Shown here: positions 31,235 to 35,481 of the stretch, one piece after another
Layout of the letters: each line of letters begins with the position of its first letter
How positions within the stretch are numbered: the stretch's first letter is position 1
Origin: Actinobacteria bacterium OK074
GTDB taxonomy: Bacteria > Actinomycetota > Actinomycetes > Streptomycetales > Streptomycetaceae
Assembly: GCA_001298575.1 (NCBI GenBank)
Contig: LJCV01000006.1
Span: forward strand, 1-35,481
Direction: 5' to 3'
Length of the DNA: 35,481 nucleotides
Position numbers and translations under genes: made by a program
The notes under the pieces: generated by a model
The model's input: only the letters and a program-made list of their open reading frames with translations
Database searches by the model: none
Told to the model about the DNA's origin: nothing

Positions 31235-31291
31235 CGACACGTCACTTCCACTGCCACACCCACCTGTTGACTCTCGGCCGAAAGGACCCTC

Positions 31292-32419
31292 ATGCGCCAC
31301 GACCAGGAGGCGCACCCCACCGCCGTCATCGCGGGCATCGGCGCCTGTCTGCCCGCCCGCTCCGTCGACAACGCGGCGGTGGTCGCGCGCGGCGCCCTGC
31401 GCACCGACGACGCCTGGATCCGGTCCAGAACCGGCATCGTCCACCGCCGGCACGCCGAACGCGGCACCAGCACCGGGGACTTGGCGGTGGGCGCCTGTCG
31501 CGCGGCACTCGCGTCCGCCGCCCCCGATGACCGGCCGCGGCCGGATCTCGTGCTGCTCGCCACCGCCACGCCCGACCATCCGTGTCCGGCCACCGCGCCC
31601 GCCGTCGCGCACCGGCTCGGGCTCGGGACCGTGCCCGCGTTCGACCTCGCCGCCGTCTGCTCGGGGTTCCTGTACGCGCTGGTCACCGCGACCGCGCTGG
31701 TCCGCGCCGGGGTCTGCGCGGCGCCGCTGGTGGTGGGCGCCGACACCTACACCACCATCGTCGACCCCCGGGACCGCGCCACCGCCCCGATCTTCGGGGA
31801 CGGCGCCGGGGCGGTGCTGCTGCGCCCCGGCCCGGCCGACGCCCCCGGCGCCGTGGTCGCGGCGGACCTGGGCTCGGACGGCGCCGGACAGGACCTGATC
31901 ACCGTGGTCGGCGGCGGCTCCCGGCATCCGCGGCAGCTGCCGCCGCCGGGTCCGGACGCGCACTACTTCCGCATGCACGGCCGCACGGTCTACGCCCATG
32001 CCGTGCGCCGGATGACCGAGTCCGCCAAGTCCGTGCTGGAGCAGGCCGGTTGGGGGGCCGAGAGCGTGCGGGCCTTCGTGGGGCACCAGGCCAACCAGCG
32101 GATCCTGGACTCGGTCGCCGACCGGCTGGGCATCGCGCCCGCGCACCGGTTCGGCAACATCGGCGAGGTGGGCAACACGGCCGCCGCGTCGATTCCCCTG
32201 GTCCTGGCCGACGGCGACGTGCACCGCTCGGTCGCGCCCGGCACGCGGACCGTGCTCACCGCGTTCGGCGGCGGGCTGACCTGGGCGTCCGTCGCGCTGA
32301 ACTGGCCTGCGGTCAGGCCCTGTTCCGAAGAACCCGCGCATACCGATCATCCCGAAGGCACCGACCGTACCGATCTCCCGAGGAGTGAACCGTGGACCGC
32401 GTCTACGAGCACGTCGTGA
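31292..32419 (+). CDS. KASIII (FabH-like) ketosynthase 2
   Basis: Second KASIII family enzyme, 375 aa, clearly divergent from the first. The triad is complete: Cys123 (AVCSGFLYAL), His265 (GHQANQRI), Asn295 (VGNTAAAS). These match canonical FabH (AHQAN, GNTSAAS) better than KASIII-1 does. A C-terminal tail of about 35 residues beyond the usual end (FGGGLTWASVALNW) is low complexity and overlaps the ACP gene by 28 bp, so it may have arisen by loss of an earlier stop. The ATG at 31292 follows AAAGGA. Confidence 0.9.
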   Translation: MRHDQEAHPTAVIAGIGACLPARSVDNAAVVARGALRTDDAWIRSRTGIVHRRHAERGTSTGDLAVGACRAALASAAPDDRPRPDLVLLATATPDHPCPATAPAVAHRLGLGTVPAFDLAAVCSGFLYALVTATALVRAGVCAAPLVVGADTYTTIVDPRDRATAPIFGDGAGAVLLRPGPADAPGAVVAADLGSDGAGQDLITVVGGGSRHPRQLPPPGPDAHYFRMHGRTVYAHAVRRMTESAKSVLEQAGWGAESVRAFVGHQANQRILDSVADRLGIAPAHRFGNIGEVGNTAAASIPLVLADGDVHRSVAPGTRTVLTAFGGGLTWASVALNWPAVRPCSEEPAHTDHPEGTDRTDLPRSEPWTASTSTS

Positions 32420-32637
32420 CCGTTCTCAGCGACAAGTTCGAAGTCCCCGCCGAGCTGATCAATCCGGATGTCACCCTGGAGGAGCTGGAGTTGGACTCCC
32501 TCGCCGTCGTCGAGCTGTACGTCACGCTCCAGGAGGAGCTGGCCGTGCCCCTCGACGACTCCGCGGCCACCGGGGAGTTGACGGTGGGTCAGGTGGCGCG
32601 CTCGGTGGCGGAGCTGCTCGACGAACCGGCGGCGTAG
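32392..32637 (+). CDS. Acyl carrier protein
   Basis: Acidic ACP of 81 aa. Ser36 in LELDSLAVVEL is the phosphopantetheine site, and the surrounding helix 2 pattern is normal. The GTG at 32392 follows GAGGAG, which is inside the end of the KASIII-2 gene. It is the only carrier in the operon and presumably holds the growing chain for the acyltransferase and all three ketosynthases. No phosphopantetheinyl transferase is encoded here, so a genome-wide one must activate it. Confidence 0.95.
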   Translation: MDRVYEHVVTVLSDKFEVPAELINPDVTLEELELDSLAVVELYVTLQEELAVPLDDSAATGELTVGQVARSVAELLDEPAA

Positions 32638-33869
32638 TGGCGGGCGCGGCCGGGGCGGAGGAGATCGCCGTCACCGGGGTCGGGCTGGTCACGCCGGGCG
32701 GTGTCGGCGTCGGGGCCACATGGGCGGCGGTGTGCGCGGGCGTCGGCACGGCGGCCACCGATCCGGCGCTGCGGGGGCTGCCCGTGAACCTCTCCTGCCG
32801 GGTGCCGGAATCTCCGGAGGGCGGCGGCGGAGGCAGGCTGTGGCGGTTCGACCGCGGAACCCGGTTTCTGCTGACGGCCGCTCAAGAAGCCCTGGAGTCG
32901 GCGAAGTTGGAGCAGGGTGCCTGGGATCCCGGCCGGGTGGCCGTGGTCGTCGGCACGGCCGCGGGTGGCGTCGGCACGCTGGAGGAGCAGCACCGACGGC
33001 TGCTCGCCTCCGGACCCCGCGCCGTGTCGCCCATGACCATGCCCGCGTTCCTGCCGAACATGGCGGCGGGCCAGCTCGCCCTCGAACTCGGCGTCACCGG
33101 GCCGTCGTTGCAGGTCTCCACCGCCTGCGCCTCGGGGGCCACGGCCCTCGTCACCGCCGTACTGCTGCTGCGTTCGGGGATGTGCGACATCGCGGTCGCC
33201 GGTGGCGCCGACGCGATGGTGACGCCGTTGTGCGCCGCCGCGTTCGCCAAGATGGGGGCGCTGTCGCGACGCGACCGTGAACCCGGGTCCGCCTCACGGC
33301 CGTTCGACCGGGACCGGGACGGTTTCGTCCTCGGCGAGGGGGCCGGCGTGCTCGTACTGGAACGGCGCCGGTACGCCGACGCGCGCGGCGCCCGGCCGTT
33401 CGCCCTGCTCGCCGGGTACGGGGCCACCGGGGACGCGCACCACGCGACCGCGCCGCATCCGCGGGGTGCGGGGCTGCGGGCGGCCACGGCGGCGGCGCTC
33501 GCCTCCGCCGGGGCGGCGCCCGCGGACGTCGGCCACGTCAACGCGCACGGCACGAGCACCCCGCTCAACGACCGCGTCGAGGCCGCCGCCGTACGGGAGT
33601 TGTATCCGCACGGGCCCTCGGTGACCTCGGCCAAGGGGGTGCTCGGGCACACGATGGGGGCGGCGGGCGGTATCGAGGCGGCGCTCACCGTGCTCAGCGT
33701 GGCGCGCCAACTCGTCCCGCCCACCGCGAACTTCACCGCGCCCGACGACTCGGCCGCCGGGCTCGACGTCGTCCACGGCGCCGCCCGCGCGCAGCCGGTG
33801 CGGCTCGCGGTCAGCAACTCGCTGGGGTTCGGCGGGCACAACACGGTGCTCGCGTTCACCGCCGTGTGA
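32637..33869 (+). CDS. KASII (FabF-like) elongating ketosynthase
   Basis: Ketosynthase of the FabF/type II PKS KS-alpha family, 410 aa. Catalytic residues are present: Cys164 (STACASG), His304 (NAHGTSTPLND), Lys333 (SAKGVLGH) and His338 (GHTMGAAGG). The N-terminus AVTGVGLVTPGGVG and C-terminal NSLGFGGHN are standard. No chain-length-factor-like partner follows, so it probably acts as a homodimer, as FabF does. The GTG at 32637 overlaps the ACP stop by one base but lacks a clear ribosome site, so translation may depend on ACP coupling. It is the last gene of the operon. Confidence 0.92.
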   Translation: MAGAAGAEEIAVTGVGLVTPGGVGVGATWAAVCAGVGTAATDPALRGLPVNLSCRVPESPEGGGGGRLWRFDRGTRFLLTAAQEALESAKLEQGAWDPGRVAVVVGTAAGGVGTLEEQHRRLLASGPRAVSPMTMPAFLPNMAAGQLALELGVTGPSLQVSTACASGATALVTAVLLLRSGMCDIAVAGGADAMVTPLCAAAFAKMGALSRRDREPGSASRPFDRDRDGFVLGEGAGVLVLERRRYADARGARPFALLAGYGATGDAHHATAPHPRGAGLRAATAAALASAGAAPADVGHVNAHGTSTPLNDRVEAAAVRELYPHGPSVTSAKGVLGHTMGAAGGIEAALTVLSVARQLVPPTANFTAPDDSAAGLDVVHGAARAQPVRLAVSNSLGFGGHNTVLAFTAV

Positions 33870-33903
33870 GTCACCGCACGAGTCACCGCATGAGTCGCCG
33901 TAT
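33868..33903. repeat. Three 12-bp tandem units across the KASII stop
   Basis: GAGTCACCGCAC (33868-33879), GAGTCACCGCAT (33880-33891) and GAGTCGCCGTAT (33892-33903) start inside the stop codon. Only one to three bases differ between units. The unit length is the same as at the urate oxidase stop, but the sequence is unrelated. It fills the gap between the two convergent genes. Confidence 0.85.
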
Positions 33904-33914
33904 GCGTGCCGGGG

Positions 33915-35481
33915 TCACCGCCGGTCGTCGCGGACGTACAGGCGTACCGCCTGGATGCCGACGTGCCACATGCGGCTCAGCCGGTGGGAGGACTTGACCG
34001 CGTGCCACAGTTTGCCGTCGCGGGTGCCGGGGCCGCGGTGCTGGCCGGGGCCGGAGACCACCCAGACGCGCGGGTGGGCGCGCAGGGCGGCGGCGATCTC
34101 GCGCGGGTCGCGCTCGCGGCCGTCGGGGTCGGTCGGGCTGACCACGGACTTCAGGGCCACGTCGGTGGTGCGGGCGAAGTCGCCGGGGTAGGCGAACGCG
34201 GCCGAGCGCCGGGTCTTCGACTCGAAGAGGACCGCGTCGCCGTCGCGTGCGTGCGCGGCCACGATCCGGGACAGGGCGCGCAGGTTGTCGCCGTGGCCGT
34301 CGGCCTCCCGGACCCGCAGGTGCGCGGGGGCCGCGAGCGCGGTGACGGCGGCGAGCGCGAGCAGCGCGGCGAGCGTGGCGGTGCCCCGGCGCGCGGGCAG
34401 CCGGGGCACCCCCGCGTCCAGCCCCGCCCCGACCAGCCAGGCGAGACCGATCAACGCGTAGAGGACGTAACGGGGTTGGTAGAGCGGGTGCGGGAGGGAG
34501 ATGAGGAGGAGGACTGCGGGTGGCAGGAGGAGCAGGGGGAGCGCCAGGGCCGTCAGTGTCGGGGGGCGGTGGTGGGGGCGAGCGGTGGCGCTGTCTGGCC
34601 GGGGGCGGGCCGGGCGCCCGGGTACGAGCAGGGCGCACAGGGCCAGGGCCGCGATCGGCAGCACGGTGTAGCGGGTGCCCGCGAAGCGTACGGCGAGTTC
34701 CGCCACCGTGTGCCAGGTCGGTGGGGTCAGCCAACTGACCGCCTTGCCCTGGCCGTTGGCCACCAGGAGCACCGGCAGTGCGCCCAGGCAGCCGACCGCG
34801 CTCGCGCCCGCCCAGCGCAGCAGCACCGGGAGCGGCAGCCGCCAGGCGAGCACCGTGACCGCGAAGGCGGCAAGGGCGAGCAGGGCGAGCACGTTCGCGA
34901 CACCGGCCGCGGCGACGGCGGTCGCGTACGCCGCCCACCACGGCAACTGCCGTAGCAGCGACCGGTGTTGATCCGTCGCCGCGCGCACCAGGAAGTACGC
35001 GGCGGCCGCCACGCCCAGGGAGGCGAACGCGTAGGGGCGGCCCTCCTGCGCGTAGCGGCTCACCATCGGCGCACATGCCCACGCCAGCCCGCCGAGCAGA
35101 CCGGCCCGGGTCCCGGACAGCCGCCGTCCGACGGCGGTGACCAGGCCCGCGGTCGCCACGGCCGCGAGCACGGACGGCAGCCGCAGTGCGATCGGGCTCG
35201 GCCCGGTCACGGCGAAGACGGCGTGCAGGAAGAGGTAGTAGGCGGCGTGAACGGCGTCGGTGTGGTGGGCCAGTTGGAGGATCTGGCCGGGGGTGCGCTG
35301 CGCGATGGCGTACGAGACGGCCTCGTCGCGCCAGACGGACGGCCCGGTCAGGTCCCACAGCCCGAAGCCGAGCACCACGAGGGCGGGCAGCACGCGGGCG
35401 GCGAGGCGGGCCGCGAGGGGGAGGTGGCGCCGGTGCGGCGTGGGGGGCGCCGGGCGGGGGGGGCGGGGGGGGGATGGGGCG
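33915..35481 (-). CDS. GT-C glycosyltransferase (GT39/PMT-like), N-terminus cut
   Basis: Polyprenyl-phosphate-sugar-dependent membrane glycosyltransferase. The diagnostic acidic motif lies in the first external loop (GPSVWRDEAVSYAIAQ), followed by about 10 membrane segments, a QPRYVLYALIGLAWLVGAGLD helix region and a C-terminal soluble domain (about 150 residues). The sugar and acceptor are unknown; a mannosyltransferase role is common for this type. A GTG at 35393 could start it, but the frame stays open, with Pro/Arg-rich codons, to the window edge, and the usual cytoplasmic leader and full first membrane segment would lie there. I therefore treat it as partial. It converges on the ketosynthase operon. 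Confidence 0.85.
   Translation of the reverse strand, partial: APSPPRPPRPAPPTPHRRHLPLAARLAARVLPALVVLGFGLWDLTGPSVWRDEAVSYAIAQRTPGQILQLAHHTDAVHAAYYLFLHAVFAVTGPSPIALRLPSVLAAVATAGLVTAVGRRLSGTRAGLLGGLAWACAPMVSRYAQEGRPYAFASLGVAAAAYFLVRAATDQHRSLLRQLPWWAAYATAVAAAGVANVLALLALAAFAVTVLAWRLPLPVLLRWAGASAVGCLGALPVLLVANGQGKAVSWLTPPTWHTVAELAVRFAGTRYTVLPIAALALCALLVPGRPARPRPDSATARPHHRPPTLTALALPLLLLPPAVLLLISLPHPLYQPRYVLYALIGLAWLVGAGLDAGVPRLPARRGTATLAALLALAAVTALAAPAHLRVREADGHGDNLRALSRIVAAHARDGDAVLFESKTRRSAAFAYPGDFARTTDVALKSVVSPTDPDGRERDPREIAAALRAHPRVWVVSGPGQHRGPGTRDGKLWHAVKSSHRLSRMWHVGIQAVRLYVRDDRR

Noticed and set aside
26339..33869. Classical type II aromatic PKS cluster
   Set aside because: There is a single KASII with full catalytic residues and no chain-length factor, cyclase or aromatase.
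26339..33869. Primary fatty-acid synthase locus
   Set aside because: Two KASIII genes, an oxidase-like gene, an atypical acyltransferase and a dedicated regulator do not fit the usual fabD-fabH-acpP-fabF order.

Overview
The window is very GC-rich actinomycete chromosome, almost certainly Streptomyces. Support comes from the strong G/C bias at third codon positions, frequent GTG starts, 4-bp ATGA/GTGA gene overlaps, a conservon (cvn) signalling operon, LAL and LuxR-type regulators, a trypsin-like exported protease and a TPR-type XRE regulator. I see no rRNA, tRNA, insertion sequence, prophage or CRISPR array. Both window ends are G homopolymer-rich, and the last gene runs off the right edge, so the window may be a whole contig.

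Left part (1-11,650). An exported GH89 alpha-N-acetylglucosaminidase converges on a three-gene conservon (sensor-kinase-like CvnA, roadblock CvnB, DUF742 CvnC) that lacks the usual GTPase CvnD. Next comes a compact purine-oxidation operon on the minus strand: a fused OHCU decarboxylase/5-hydroxyisourate hydrolase, urate oxidase and a probable 8-oxoguanine deaminase. Together these would take 8-oxoguanine through urate and 5-hydroxyisourate to allantoin. Its promoter carries a perfect TCAACA-N3-TGTTGA operator. Behind it lie a small HTH protein and a thiamine-binding-type protein in overlapping genes. A twin-zinc-ribbon protein with an Mrr-like tail follows.

Middle part (11,650-26,100). An acyl-CoA synthetase is divergent from a GAF-LuxR regulator. 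A 940-aa LAL regulator sits directly upstream of a secreted trypsin whose promoter has a CCCCCTAGGGGG palindrome; a similar element lies before the GAF-LuxR gene. Then come an orphan multi-pass membrane protein, a 14-TM drug-efflux MFS pump behind a doubled MarR-type operator with no marR gene in the window, an APC amino-acid permease, a probably leaderless HTH-TOBE molybdate-type protein and an XRE-TPR regulator.

Right part (26,100-35,481). Divergent from that regulator is a tightly coupled seven-gene operon resembling a dedicated fatty-acid or polyketide-like assembly line: acyltransferase, acyl-CoA oxidase/dehydrogenase-like flavoprotein, FabH-like KASIII, SDR ketoreductase, second KASIII, ACP and FabF-like KASII. 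It has no chain-length-factor partner, dehydratase, enoyl reductase, thioesterase or phosphopantetheinyl transferase, so its product cannot be read from known templates. This is the best candidate for an undescribed system here. A GT-C (GT39/PMT-like) glycosyltransferase, N-terminally cut by the window edge, closes the segment.
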